48,547 bases of DNA from an uncultured Prochlorococcus sp. (GCA_902606505.1 CACLGU010000005.1:1-48547); one strand, 5' to 3'. Counted from the first letter of the stretch, positions 26,916 through 34,596 are shown. Notes: generated from the sequence alone by a model not told the origin. Numbers and translations are program-made.

Positions 26916-27554
26916 TTACTCTTTGGTCGCGATTAAACAATAAAATGGGTCTTTATTTAAAAAATTAAAAATATTAGGTGATTGTTCACTGAACTCCTTG
27001 ATAATTTTTGGCTCATTAAATCCGTTTGAGATTAAGACTTTTCTTACGTATTTGACCCTCTGTTCTTCAGTAGATGAAGTCCATATGTTGGGAGCTTTAT
27101 GCCAAAATGCTCTGTTTGAAAAAGCAATAATAAACTTGCCCTGTCTACTTAATATTCTTGCAATTTCTTTGGTTAAATTCTCTGGATATTGTAAATATTG
27201 CCATGCGGCCACCATTAAGCAATAATCAACGCTTTCTTTATCTAGCGGAATTTGTTGATTTAAATTAAAATTTTGTATCCAATAAGAATCAAAAATTTTG
27301 TTTTTTTCAAGTTCTTGCTTGTTTAAACCATGTCCTATAACTTTTTTATATTTTTTCCTTTTAGGTAAATAACTATCCCAACTGGACATTAAATCAAGGA
27401 CAATTGAATAACTATCAATTTCTCTTTCATACAAATCTGATAGATTTCGCCTAAAGTTCGCATCTAGATGATAAACAAATTTTGGATCTGAATAAAACTC
27501 TTCATCATTACTCTCATCAAGCTTTTTCCTTTGATAATTATTTAAAACTTCCAA
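26916..27554 (-). CDS. Class I SAM-dependent methyltransferase-like protein
   Basis: A 212-residue protein with the Rossmann methyltransferase order: strand 1 SIVLDLMSSWDSYLP at about 46-60 in place of the usual DxGxG, then GHGLNKQEL, and strand 4 ESVDYCLMVAAWQYLQYP at about 108-125, followed by ARILSRQGKFIIAFSNR. The glycine-rich motif I is degenerate (LMSSWDS), as in the cyanobacterial group of these proteins. The substrate is unknown. It lies alone on the minus strand between two plus-strand groups. Confidence 0.75.
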   Translation of the reverse strand: MEVLNNYQRKKLDESNDEEFYSDPKFVYHLDANFRRNLSDLYEREIDSYSIVLDLMSSWDSYLPKRKKYKKVIGHGLNKQELEKNKIFDSYWIQNFNLNQQIPLDKESVDYCLMVAAWQYLQYPENLTKEIARILSRQGKFIIAFSNRAFWHKAPNIWTSSTEEQRVKYVRKVLISNGFNEPKIIKEFSEQSPNIFNFLNKDPFYCLIATKE

Positions 27555-27704
27555 AACAGCTAATTTAGAAACTATTAAGCAAATCTAGTAAATAGAAATT
27601 CTAATTGCGTATTAGGAATTTATTTCCATTTAATAAATTAAAAATTCTCAAAAAAACTAGACATCTATTCAAAAAAAGTTAAATTACTAATTAATGATTT
27701 AATA

Positions 27705-27878
27705 ATGATGATTGAGTTCAAGAGGAGCAAAAAAAACAGGTCTAAAAATGCTCTTTTCAATCCCTATAAAAACGGAATAAGTTCATACGATATGGCATAT
27801 CTTTCATCAAAAAGAAATTTAAAAAATAAAACTGTTTATCAAGAAAATAATTCTAAGAAAGATTATCTTGCGGCATAG
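27705..27878 (+). CDS. Small basic hypothetical protein, 57 residues
   Basis: The frame opens with ATGATG and runs 57 residues to TAG, ending 2 bases before the tautomerase gene, the close spacing expected of coupled genes. The product is rich in Lys, Asn and Ser (MMIEFKRSKKNRSKNALF, then NPYKNGISSYDMAYLSSKR). No domain is recognised. It is too short for standard cut-offs. Confidence is moderate because the frame is uninterrupted and the spacing fits an operon, but there is no obvious ribosome-binding site. Confidence 0.45.
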   Translation: MMIEFKRSKKNRSKNALFNPYKNGISSYDMAYLSSKRNLKNKTVYQENNSKKDYLAA

Positions 27879-27880
27879 AA

Positions 27881-28213
27881 ATGCCTTATATTAATCTTTC
27901 GACTTCAGCAAAAGTAAATGATAAAGATAAATTACTCGAAGAAATTTCAATTCTGATTTCATCTTTAACTAAAAAATCAAGAAGATTTGTTATGGCTAAA
28001 ATTGATGATAATTGCCAAATATATTTTGATGATATGACCCCTTCTTGCTTTTTGGAAATCAAGTCAATAGGTTCTCTAAATCCTTCAGAAATGGCAAAAC
28101 CAATATCGGATTTTGTATGTGAGAAAATGGGAATCCCAATAGATAGGATTTATATTTCTTTTCAGGATGTACCCGCATCATTGTGGGCTTGGAATGGTAA
28201 AACATTTGGTTAA
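27881..28213 (+). CDS. Tautomerase/MIF family protein
   Basis: A 110-residue protein of the macrophage migration inhibitory factor/tautomerase superfamily: the N-terminal Met is followed directly by Pro (MPYINLSTS), the catalytic base after Met removal. Features further along are FVMAKIDD and the C-terminal MGIPIDRIYISFQDVPASLWAWNGKTFG (shortened), which resemble MIF closely, with WAWNGKTFG typical of the family end. The physiological substrate in cyanobacteria is unknown. It starts 2 bases after a small basic ORF and 17 bases before the DUF1824 gene. Confidence 0.9.
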   Translation: MPYINLSTSAKVNDKDKLLEEISILISSLTKKSRRFVMAKIDDNCQIYFDDMTPSCFLEIKSIGSLNPSEMAKPISDFVCEKMGIPIDRIYISFQDVPASLWAWNGKTFG

Positions 28214-28230
28214 GAATTTTTTTAAATAGA

Positions 28231-28617
28231 ATGGAAATTACAAAATTAGTTGATTTAAATAATCTTAGAACTGCACCTCAATTAAGTGATAGTCAAGTCA
28301 AAAAACTTTTGGAGGAATTAGAAGCAAATATTCTTAAAACTGATTGGTTAACAATAGGAATAATGGCACCTTGCGATAATAGGGCTATTGAATCATTACA
28401 ATCAATTTCTAAGAAATATGCATCAATTAAATTTGGAAATTTAGATTCACTTCATGCTGATGGATGTGTTTTTTTAAAAGCTAATCAAAAAACAGGTAAT
28501 GTTTTTGTGAGATCTGAAAATGGTCTTGGAGAAGGGATTTTAATAACATGTCAGTATGACGAAGATGCCAAACCATCTGATACTTTTGGACCATTGCCAT
28601 TGGATTTCTTTGAATAA
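28231..28617 (+). CDS. DUF1824-family protein
   Basis: A 128-residue soluble protein of the cyanobacterial DUF1824 family, unknown function. The landmarks are DWLTIGIMAPCDNRAI, DGCVFLKANQKTGNVFVR, NGLGEGILITCQ and the terminal TFGPLPLDFFE. Its start lies 17 bases after the tautomerase gene, so the two and the small basic ORF upstream may form one unit. Confidence 0.83.
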   Translation: MEITKLVDLNNLRTAPQLSDSQVKKLLEELEANILKTDWLTIGIMAPCDNRAIESLQSISKKYASIKFGNLDSLHADGCVFLKANQKTGNVFVRSENGLGEGILITCQYDEDAKPSDTFGPLPLDFFE

Positions 28618-28774
28618 TAAATTTCTAATTTATTTCTTATGAAGAATCTAATTTAATTACAATTTTTTATTGAATGATATTTTTGAGAACTTGGATTTCA
28701 AAATATTTTTTGCCTCAAAGCTTTGTTATTATAAATACTGGGATTGATCTAAATTTTTCCAATATTTTAATTAA

Positions 28775-29647
28775 ATGTTTTTTCAGGATATAATTCAAAA
28801 TTTAAATAATTTTTGGTCAAAAGAAGGTTGTTTAATTATGCAGCCATATGATACCGAAAAGGGTGCTGGAACCATGAATCCGCATACTTTTTTAAGGGCA
28901 ATTGGACCAGAGCCGTGGAGTGTAGCATATGCAGAGCCATGTAGAAGGCCTACAGATGGACGTTTTGGCGATAATCCAAATAGGGCGCAACATTACTTTC
29001 AATATCAAGTAATAATTAAACCTTCGCCGGAAGGAATCCAGGAAAAATATTTGACATCTCTAGAATCTCTTGGAATAAATCCTAGAAATCATGACATAAG
29101 ATTTGTGGAAGATAATTGGGAGTCGCCAACACTTGGAGCTTGGGGTGTAGGTTGGGAAGTTTGGTTGGACGGAATGGAAGTAACTCAATTCACTTATTTC
29201 CAACAATGCGGGGGTATAGATTGTAATCCGATCCCAATTGAAATCACTTACGGACTAGAGAGGATTGCAATGTTTTTGCAGAATAAGGAAAGTATTTGGG
29301 ACTTAAATTGGAACAAGAATTTGAGATATAGCGATATTTGGCTTCAATTTGAAAAAAGTCAATGTTCTTATAATTTTACTGAATCTAGTGCTGACAATCT
29401 CAGGAAATTATTTGAAATTTACCAAGCTGAGGCAAATAATTTAATCCAAAAGAAATTAACTTATCCTGCCCTTGATTTTGTTCTGAAATGTAGTCATACA
29501 TTTAATCTTCTAGATGCTAGAGGAGTGATCTCAGTTACAGATCGTGCTCAATATATTGAAAAGATTCGAAAATTAGCAAGAGAAGTTGCATCATCTTGGG
29601 TAGAAGAAAGAGAATTCCTTAACTTTCCATTGCTGCAGAAACAATAA
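28775..29647 (+). CDS. glyQ: Glycyl-tRNA synthetase alpha subunit
   Basis: Catalytic subunit of the tetrameric alpha2beta2 glycyl-tRNA synthetase, which charges tRNA-Gly. The 290 residues match the family. [48 protein letters not shown] and QYQVIIKP near the N-terminus are hallmark sequences. The beta subunit (glyS) is not in the window, as is common when the two genes are separated. It stands alone on the plus strand ahead of the porin. Confidence 0.97.
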   Translation: MFFQDIIQNLNNFWSKEGCLIMQPYDTEKGAGTMNPHTFLRAIGPEPWSVAYAEPCRRPTDGRFGDNPNRAQHYFQYQVIIKPSPEGIQEKYLTSLESLGINPRNHDIRFVEDNWESPTLGAWGVGWEVWLDGMEVTQFTYFQQCGGIDCNPIPIEITYGLERIAMFLQNKESIWDLNWNKNLRYSDIWLQFEKSQCSYNFTESSADNLRKLFEIYQAEANNLIQKKLTYPALDFVLKCSHTFNLLDARGVISVTDRAQYIEKIRKLAREVASSWVEEREFLNFPLLQKQ

Positions 29648-29736
29648 ATCTATATAAGAAAAAAAAATATCGTATAAAAAGTTACACCACTTAGAAACTT
29701 ATATTTCTTTCCTTTTTGGTTACGGTCGATACAGTG

Positions 29737-29773
29737 TAAGTACCCAAATTCTTTGGGTTACTTTAGTGTGAGG
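29737..29773 (+). promoter_or_regulatory. Structured porin leader with Yfr1-complementary ribosome-binding site
   Basis: A strong hairpin (AAGTACCCAAA, loop TTC, TTTGGGTTACTT, with one bulged T) lies at 29738-29763, followed by GTGTGAGG at 29766-29773, which overlaps the GAGG ribosome-binding sequence of the porin gene. GTGTGAGG is the exact complement of CCUCACAC, the core of Yfr1 RNA known in marine cyanobacteria. Regulation by that RNA is inference. Confidence 0.5.
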
Positions 29774-29777
29774 TAAA

Positions 29778-31052
29778 ATGAAACTCTTCCAACAAATGTT
29801 GGTTGCAGGAGCATCCTTGAGCTTATTAGCTCCAGTTGCTGCGAATGCTTCCGACGTAGTCAATCTAGAAGAAATGAATAGCTACTCACGTAGCAAAACA
29901 AAATCTTCAAGACTTGATAGTAAAACATTCATTAACGAAGTTAGTGAAGATATTGCGAAACTTAAGAGCCGTGTAGATGGCCTTGAGGTTAAACAAAATG
30001 AATTTGAAGCCGGCGGTTTCTCAGATACAACTACATTAGATGGTAAAGCTGTTTTTGCTTTAATGGCAACTGACCATTCTAAGGTTAAGGCAGATGGTAC
30101 TGACGCATTAGCATCTGCTTATCAATACACAATGAATCTCAACTCCAGTTTTACGGGTGATGATAATCTTTACGTAAGACTAAGAGCAGGTAACGGTACT
30201 GGTAATTTTACTACTAAGACATTTGGAACATACTTGAGTATGGGTACTGGGTATTCAGATCAACTTAGGGTGGACAAAATCTGGTATACATTCCCAGTTG
30301 GGGAAAGTAATACAGTTTGGGTAGGACCAAAAATTGAAAACTACTATATGCATGCAACTACCCCTTCCATCTATAAGCCAGTAACTAAACAATTTACTCT
30401 TGGTGGTAATGGTGATGCTTATGGTGCAAGTACCGACTCAGGCTTTGGTTGGGCATATAAAGCTGATAATGGTTTTGCTGTAAGTTCTAACGTTGTTTCT
30501 AAGCAGAATGGAACAACGAATGGTTTATTTACTAACCAATCTAAACAATCATGGGCTACTCAGGCAGGTTACACGACTGATCAATGGTCTGTTTCTGCGA
30601 TTGTTAATCAGAAATACAATGGTTGGACAGATGGTTACTACGAATCACTAGGACATACACCTTCTACAGGCGTAGGTAATTTCACTGCAATGGGTTTAAG
30701 AGGATGGTGGAGACCAACTGAGACTGGAACAGCAATGCCTTCAATTTCTCTTGGATATGATACTACTGACCATGATGGAGCGCCAGCGGCATCTAACAAC
30801 TCAACAGCATGGTTTGCTGGATTATCTTGGCAGGATATGTTTCAAGCCGATGACAGAATCGGTGTAGCCTTTGGACAGCCTACAACAAATGAAGATGAAA
30901 CCGTTGATCCATTTGCTTACGAAGCATATTATGAATTTAAAGCTAATGATTCTGTTACTATTACACCTACCATATTTGGTGGAAGTGATAGAAATGGAAC
31001 AACTGGTGATGATATATTCGGTGCAGTTCTACAAACAACCTTCAAGTTCTAA
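29778..31052 (+). CDS. Outer-membrane porin, marine cyanobacterial SOM-like
   Basis: Outer-membrane channel protein, 424 residues. A signal peptide is visible (MKLFQQMLVAGASLSLLAPVAANA). Residues about 55-75 form a short coiled coil (EDIAKLKSRVDGLEVKQNEF), and the rest is alternating beta strands ending with the terminal Phe (TTFKF) needed for outer-membrane assembly. The SLH domain found in many freshwater cyanobacterial porins is absent, as in known Prochlorococcus porins. The leader has a hairpin and a Yfr1-complementary ribosome-binding site; a terminator follows. Confidence 0.9.
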   Translation: MKLFQQMLVAGASLSLLAPVAANASDVVNLEEMNSYSRSKTKSSRLDSKTFINEVSEDIAKLKSRVDGLEVKQNEFEAGGFSDTTTLDGKAVFALMATDHSKVKADGTDALASAYQYTMNLNSSFTGDDNLYVRLRAGNGTGNFTTKTFGTYLSMGTGYSDQLRVDKIWYTFPVGESNTVWVGPKIENYYMHATTPSIYKPVTKQFTLGGNGDAYGASTDSGFGWAYKADNGFAVSSNVVSKQNGTTNGLFTNQSKQSWATQAGYTTDQWSVSAIVNQKYNGWTDGYYESLGHTPSTGVGNFTAMGLRGWWRPTETGTAMPSISLGYDTTDHDGAPAASNNSTAWFAGLSWQDMFQADDRIGVAFGQPTTNEDETVDPFAYEAYYEFKANDSVTITPTIFGGSDRNGTTGDDIFGAVLQTTFKF

Positions 31053-31068
31053 TTTAATTTAGACAAAA

Positions 31069-31096
31069 TAAAAACGCCCAATAGGGCGTTTTTATT
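31069..31096 (+). terminator. Terminator of porin gene, probably bidirectional
   Basis: ACGCCC and GGGCGT form a GC-rich stem around AATA, flanked by A tract on the left and T tract on the right. The right T tract serves the porin; the A tract reads as a T tract for the minus-strand gene ending at 31112. Confidence 0.88.
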
Positions 31097-31111
31097 TGTT
31101 TTTTTTAGTAT

Positions 31112-31351
31112 TTACCAGCAGTTTTCACCCTCTCCAATAGGGATACAAGCACTGGATTTTGCAGCCTCATCAGCAATTTTTTGAGCGTTGGCATCTAATA
31201 TGAAATCTGCATCTAAAGGCATATCAGTATTCCATTCTTTTAATCCACCTAAATCATTTTCACCTGATTTAACTGAACTACTATCCGCCGTTGAAATAGC
31301 TAATGCACTTGTGGCAGCGATAAAAATTGCAATTGAACTCTTTTTAGGCAT
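31112..31351 (-). CDS. Small exported hypothetical protein, 79 residues
   Basis: The N-terminus is a signal peptide (MPKKSSIAIFIAATSALAIS), and the rest is a small acidic domain with DANAQKIADEAAKSSACIPIGEGENCW at its end (shortened), where two Cys at about 69 and 78 could form a disulfide. No known domain was recognised. It is probably a secreted or periplasmic protein. It converges on the porin terminator and follows the 2OG-oxygenase gene by 73 bases in the minus direction. Confidence 0.6.
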   Translation of the reverse strand: MPKKSSIAIFIAATSALAISTADSSSVKSGENDLGGLKEWNTDMPLDADFILDANAQKIADEAAKSSACIPIGEGENCW

Positions 31352-31424
31352 TCGATGAATAAGTTTTTTTATATTTTAATCAATTTCAAATTAATATTCT
31401 TTTTGTTGTATAAAATGATTCTTT

Positions 31425-32093
31425 TTAATCCCCGATAACTCTTAAGAGATTTGAATAAGATTTAAAAATAAGATCAAGTTCGTCAGATCGGCCATACTTT
31501 GCCAATAAACTTTTTGCTCCTGCGTCTAAATCAAATAAATATTCCCTTTTTTCAGTTGATTTAACATAACTTTCTATCCAACCTACGCATACTAATCTTT
31601 CACCATTATTTACTTCATTTACTGCATGCAAGTAAGAACTTGGATATAAAATTATCTCTCCAGGATTCAATTTAAATTTCTCTTCTGAATTCATTGTTTC
31701 AATAATTAATTCTCCACCTTTATAAAAATCTTTATTCGTCAATGAAATAGTAAAAGATAAATCTGACCTACCAGAAGACATATATGGATTGTCGATATGT
31801 CTTCCGTAATGCATTTTATTTGATGATTTTGTAAACATTATTCCATGTATTCTTTTTGGTAATGAAAAGCTTTTTATTAATTTGCTGGAAAGGATCTTTT
31901 TGTTAATTAATTGAGCGTTTTTTTTTGATATTTCAGTATTTCTATTTAGTTGCAAATTATTTTTTACTATTGAGGCGTGACTTCCAGCAGTTTTTTTGCC
32001 ATCTTCCCAATCTTTTTGACTACATTTATCTAACTCTTTTTTTATTAAATTTATTTCTTCAGTGTTTAGTAACTGATGGATTAAATAATTCAT
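31425..32093 (-). CDS. PKHD-type Fe(II)/2-oxoglutarate dioxygenase (PiuC/YbiX-like)
   Basis: A 222-residue non-haem iron oxygenase. The jelly-roll iron ligands are H and D in MHYGRHIDNPYM (about residues 95-106) and the distal His in SSYLHAVNEVNNGERLV, followed by the Arg that binds 2-oxoglutarate. The length and C-terminal Asp-Leu-Asp-Ala-Gly-Ala-Lys stretch are those of the PiuC family, which in other bacteria are often beside iron-uptake genes. It is divergently placed from the iron-binding protein gene with a 102-base shared region. Confidence 0.9.
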   Translation of the reverse strand: MNYLIHQLLNTEEINLIKKELDKCSQKDWEDGKKTAGSHASIVKNNLQLNRNTEISKKNAQLINKKILSSKLIKSFSLPKRIHGIMFTKSSNKMHYGRHIDNPYMSSGRSDLSFTISLTNKDFYKGGELIIETMNSEEKFKLNPGEIILYPSSYLHAVNEVNNGERLVCVGWIESYVKSTEKREYLFDLDAGAKSLLAKYGRSDELDLIFKSYSNLLRVIGD

Positions 32094-32195
32094 ATGAAAT
32101 ATAAAAAATGATACAACTCGATGTATAGAAGTTCGCTTTTAAAGTTTGAAATGTTTTTGTAGGTATAAAGTAACCATAGATACTAATTAGAAAAA
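32094..32195. promoter_or_regulatory. Shared promoter region of the dioxygenase and iron-binding protein genes
   Basis: These 102 bases separate divergent start codons. The segment is AT-rich. I looked for a Fur-like GATAATGATAATCATTATC and found no convincing match on either strand, so iron control is expected only from the neighbours' functions. Confidence 0.3.
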
Positions 32196-33218
32196 GTGCA
32201 AAAACTTAAAAAAATAATTTTTTCAGTATTTACATGTACATTTTTGCTAAACGTTAACCTACCTGCTAATTCAACACAAAAAGAAGTTAAAGTTTATTCA
32301 GGTAGGCATTACAACACAGATAGAGGTATTTATAAAAAGTTTGCAGAAGAAACAGGAATTAAAGTTAGGCTTATAGAGGCAGCAGGAATTTCTTTAATCG
32401 AAAGAATGAAACGAGAAGGGAAGAATTCTCAAGCAGATTTAATATTGTTAGTAGATGCCGCAAGAATTACTAATGCAGCCAAAGCTGGATTATTACAATC
32501 AATAGAATCTTTTAATTTAGAAAATGATGTTCCTTTTGGTTTAAAAGATCCAGATAAGGAATGGTATGCATTAACAAGAAGAGTCAGGGTAATGATAGCC
32601 AATCCAAAAGTCGTTGATGTTAGTAAGATAAAAGATTACACTGATTTGGCTGATCCTTCTTTGAAAGGGAAAGTATGTTTAAGAAATAGAAAAAGTCCAT
32701 ACAATCAATCTTTAGTTGCCAATCAAATAATTAACAAAGGTGAATCAGAAACTAAAGCTTGGCTAAGCGGAATGATTTCAAACGTTTCAAAACCTTTTTT
32801 CCCAGGGGATATTGCAATAATTAGAGCAGTTTCAAAGAAAAAATGTGGAGTAGGAATTGTTAATCATTATTATGTCGCAAGAATGTTGGCAGGTGTTAAT
32901 GGAAGAAGAGATGCTTTATATGCGAAAAAAACAAAAGTCCTTACACCTAATCCAGCTCATGTAAATATTAGTGCTGGGGGTGTTGCAAAATTTGCAACAA
33001 ATAAAAATGAAGCTATTCAGTTACTTGAATTCTTAGCATCTCCGGAAGGAAGTAAAGGTTTAGCGGCTCCAACTTTCGAACATCCTTTGAAGGAGGTTAA
33101 TCAGAATGAAATAGTTAAGAACTTTGGAGATTTTACATCTGATAGTGTCACTGTAGAAGACCTTGGAGAAAAAAATTCATTAGCTATTAAATTGATGAAA
33201 GATGCAGGGTGGAATTAA
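32196..33218 (+). CDS. idiA: Iron(III) ABC transporter substrate-binding protein
   Basis: Periplasmic ferric-iron binding protein of the IdiA/FutA type. The 340-residue protein starts at GTG with a signal peptide (about 1-26, IIFSVFTCTFLLNVNLPANS). Its mature N-terminus VYSGRHYNTDRGIYKKF is the family ligand-bearing segment, and the conserved tyrosines are NHYYVARM near residue 230. Iron is bound by Tyr side chains in this group. Neighbouring dioxygenase and nearby flavodoxin and pcb genes support an iron role. The symbol futA is an alternative. Confidence 0.93.
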   Translation: MQKLKKIIFSVFTCTFLLNVNLPANSTQKEVKVYSGRHYNTDRGIYKKFAEETGIKVRLIEAAGISLIERMKREGKNSQADLILLVDAARITNAAKAGLLQSIESFNLENDVPFGLKDPDKEWYALTRRVRVMIANPKVVDVSKIKDYTDLADPSLKGKVCLRNRKSPYNQSLVANQIINKGESETKAWLSGMISNVSKPFFPGDIAIIRAVSKKKCGVGIVNHYYVARMLAGVNGRRDALYAKKTKVLTPNPAHVNISAGGVAKFATNKNEAIQLLEFLASPEGSKGLAAPTFEHPLKEVNQNEIVKNFGDFTSDSVTVEDLGEKNSLAIKLMKDAGWN

Positions 33219-33281
33219 AAAATTAAGATAATTATATAGTTCATAATTTTCTCTTTATTCTGTGCATACTTATAAAAAGGC

Positions 33282-33366
33282 GGAGAGGTGGCTGAGTGGT
33301 CGAAAGCGAACGACTCGAAATCGTTTAATAGGGAACTATTCGTGGGTTCGAATCCCACCCTCTCCG
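33282..33366 (+). tRNA. tRNA-Ser(CGA)
   Basis: Cloverleaf with acceptor GGAGAGG/CCTCTCC, discriminator G, anticodon stem AACGA/TCGTT with loop CTCGAAA (anticodon CGA, reading UCG), a long variable arm (TAATAGGGAACTATT), and T arm GTGGG-TTCGAAT-CCCAC. The long variable arm confirms the serine class. No CCA is encoded. It is the left edge of an accessory-looking stretch of small genes and a foreign barrel gene. Confidence 0.96.
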
Positions 33367-33584
33367 TAAAATATTTTTTAGCCGAAAATTTTAACTTAGG
33401 CATTAGTTATAGACTTGAAGATTTTCCAGAAACTTGGTCTTAACTTTTCAATTTCTTATTTTGTGTTGTGGGAATTGTGGGATTATTGACTATGAGTTGG
33501 TTTACTCTTCCCTATCTTTCCCATATCAGCACATAGGGTCTGAACTCAACTTCTAGAACCTCCAGATTATTTTTAGTTTCTAAT

Positions 33585-33607
33585 ACTATCTGAAATGTTC
33601 AGATAGT
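33585..33607. repeat. Perfect 10-bp inverted repeat hairpin
   Basis: ACTATCTGAA and TTCAGATAGT are perfectly complementary around an ATG loop. There is no adequate T tract on either strand, so it is not a clear terminator. It lies 25 bases downstream of the minus-strand pair of small genes, and could stabilise or end their transcript. Confidence 0.6.
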
Positions 33608-33632
33608 TTCACAATCTATGCAAAAAGCAGTA

Positions 33633-33830
33633 TTATTGAGAGTTTTTTCTATTTTCTACTGGATCATATTTATCTAAACCTCTTATTTTTCTCCATCTTG
33701 AATACATATATCCAAGATAGATACCTTGCATAAAGTTTGTTACTCCATGACCTAGGAAATTTTTTGAGAATTTAACATTAAATTTTCCACTTTCTAATAA
33801 TTCTTTCTGCCAGTTTATTTTTTCTTTCAT
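33633..33830 (-). CDS. Small hypothetical protein, 65 residues, paralogue of the next
   Basis: A short soluble protein (INWQKELLESGKFNVKF, then NFLGHGVTNFMQGIYLGY and SRWRKIRGL). Its ATG overlaps the stop of the upstream small gene by 4 bases (ATGA), and both share the opening WQK-hydrophobic pattern, a G-rich middle and a basic amphipathic C-terminus, so a duplication is likely. No known domain. The orientation and tight coupling support both as real genes. Confidence 0.6.
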   Translation of the reverse strand: MKEKINWQKELLESGKFNVKFSKNFLGHGVTNFMQGIYLGYMYSRWRKIRGLDKYDPVENRKNSQ

Positions 33831-34012
33831 TGCTGTTGGTATTCCTCCTGTATTTTCTTCAGTCTTTCGTATTCAACATGTAGAACGCCTAGACGCCATG
33901 CATCTTTTAATCCTTTTACACCTCCCATTAGAAGTTTTGCATCTAAAAGAGAATGTGACTTCATGTTTAAGAAATCTTTTTGCCAAGAATTTTCATCCCA
34001 ATTAGTGCTCAT
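33827..34012 (-). CDS. Small hypothetical protein, 61 residues, paralogue pair
   Basis: The protein (ENSWQKDFLNMKSHS, then LLMGGVKGLKDAWRLGVL and EYERLKKIQEEYQQQ) appears related to the 65-residue product encoded just downstream. The WQK start, a glycine turn, then a helical basic tail are shared. It is coupled by an ATGA overlap. No known domain or signal peptide. The C-terminal residues could form an amphipathic helix. Confidence 0.58.
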   Translation of the reverse strand: MSTNWDENSWQKDFLNMKSHSLLDAKLLMGGVKGLKDAWRLGVLHVEYERLKKIQEEYQQQ

Positions 34013-34348
34013 AATTTCCCTATATACTTTTTGAACTCGTCAAAAGGGATTTTAATCATTAGCCTTTGAATAAGAAATTGTATTTTTTACCTTATAAGTT
34101 TAACTTTTTAATAAAAATTATTAATAAAATTTTAAAATAAGATGACATTTGTTTGCCCTCTTCGAGTCTTATGCATCTCGTTGTCTACAAAGTCGGAGAA
34201 GTGATTTTGACTACTGAATTATTTCTACATCTATTGAATGAGAAAAGATAGTCGCAACAGCCACTAAGCACTAATATTCGGGTATTAATACTCTATTAAT
34301 TTCAATTGAATAGGGGGATAATTAAGGAGTAGAGATATAGGAGATTTT
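34013..34348. other. Gene-poor AT-rich spacer
   Basis: No gene of normal size is visible in these 336 bases. There is a potential 26-residue frame at 34171-34251 (MHLVVYKVGEVILTTELF then LHLLNEKR) with reasonable amino-acid composition, and a 20-residue frame at 34142, but neither has a convincing ribosome-binding site. The segment at 34158-34200 has the partial inverted repeat CTTCGA ... TCGGAGAAG, so a small RNA is possible; I cannot support more. The right end holds the promoter of the 52-residue gene at 34349. Confidence 0.4.
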
Positions 34349-34507
34349 ATGAGACTCGCCACTCCATTCACTGCCCTTAGAAATGCAACTTCAGATATTT
34401 GGAGAATGCATGATTTTAATTATCAACTACCTAATGATCCTAGACAAGACTATTGGGAAAAAGAATGCATAGACCACCCAACAAGTTCTCATTGCAAATT
34501 TTACTAA
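34349..34507 (+). CDS. Small hypothetical protein, 52 residues
   Basis: A short frame with a strong AGGAG ribosome-binding sequence five bases before its ATG and a Rho-independent terminator 25 bases after its stop, so the unit is complete and probably expressed alone. The protein reads MRLATPFTALRNATSDIW, RMHDFNYQLPNDPRQDYW, then EKECIDHPTSSHCKFY, with two cysteines near the end. No domain or signal peptide is recognised. Expression signals make it more credible than its size suggests. Confidence 0.68.
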   Translation: MRLATPFTALRNATSDIWRMHDFNYQLPNDPRQDYWEKECIDHPTSSHCKFY

Positions 34508-34532
34508 AGACAATATAAATTAAGATATTAAT

Positions 34533-34555
34533 AAAGACCCTTGTCAGGGTCTTTT
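34533..34555 (+). terminator. Terminator of the 52-residue gene
   Basis: AAAGACCC, loop TTGTCA, GGGTCTTTT form a stem with T tract directly downstream of the small gene; the next gene on the strand starts 41 bases later. Confidence 0.88.
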
Positions 34556-34596
34556 CTTCTATTTAAGAAGATATTTTTTTAATTTAAAACTAAAAA

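Noticed and set aside
32094-32195. Possible Fur box between the dioxygenase and idiA genes
   Set aside because: No stretch resembling GATAATGATAATCATTATC with enough matches was found; AT-rich DNA gives many weak partial matches.
33215-33403. A 62-residue minus-strand frame containing ERVGFEPTNSS
   Set aside because: It is the antisense translation of tRNA-Ser(CGA); such frames are a well-known artefact in databases.
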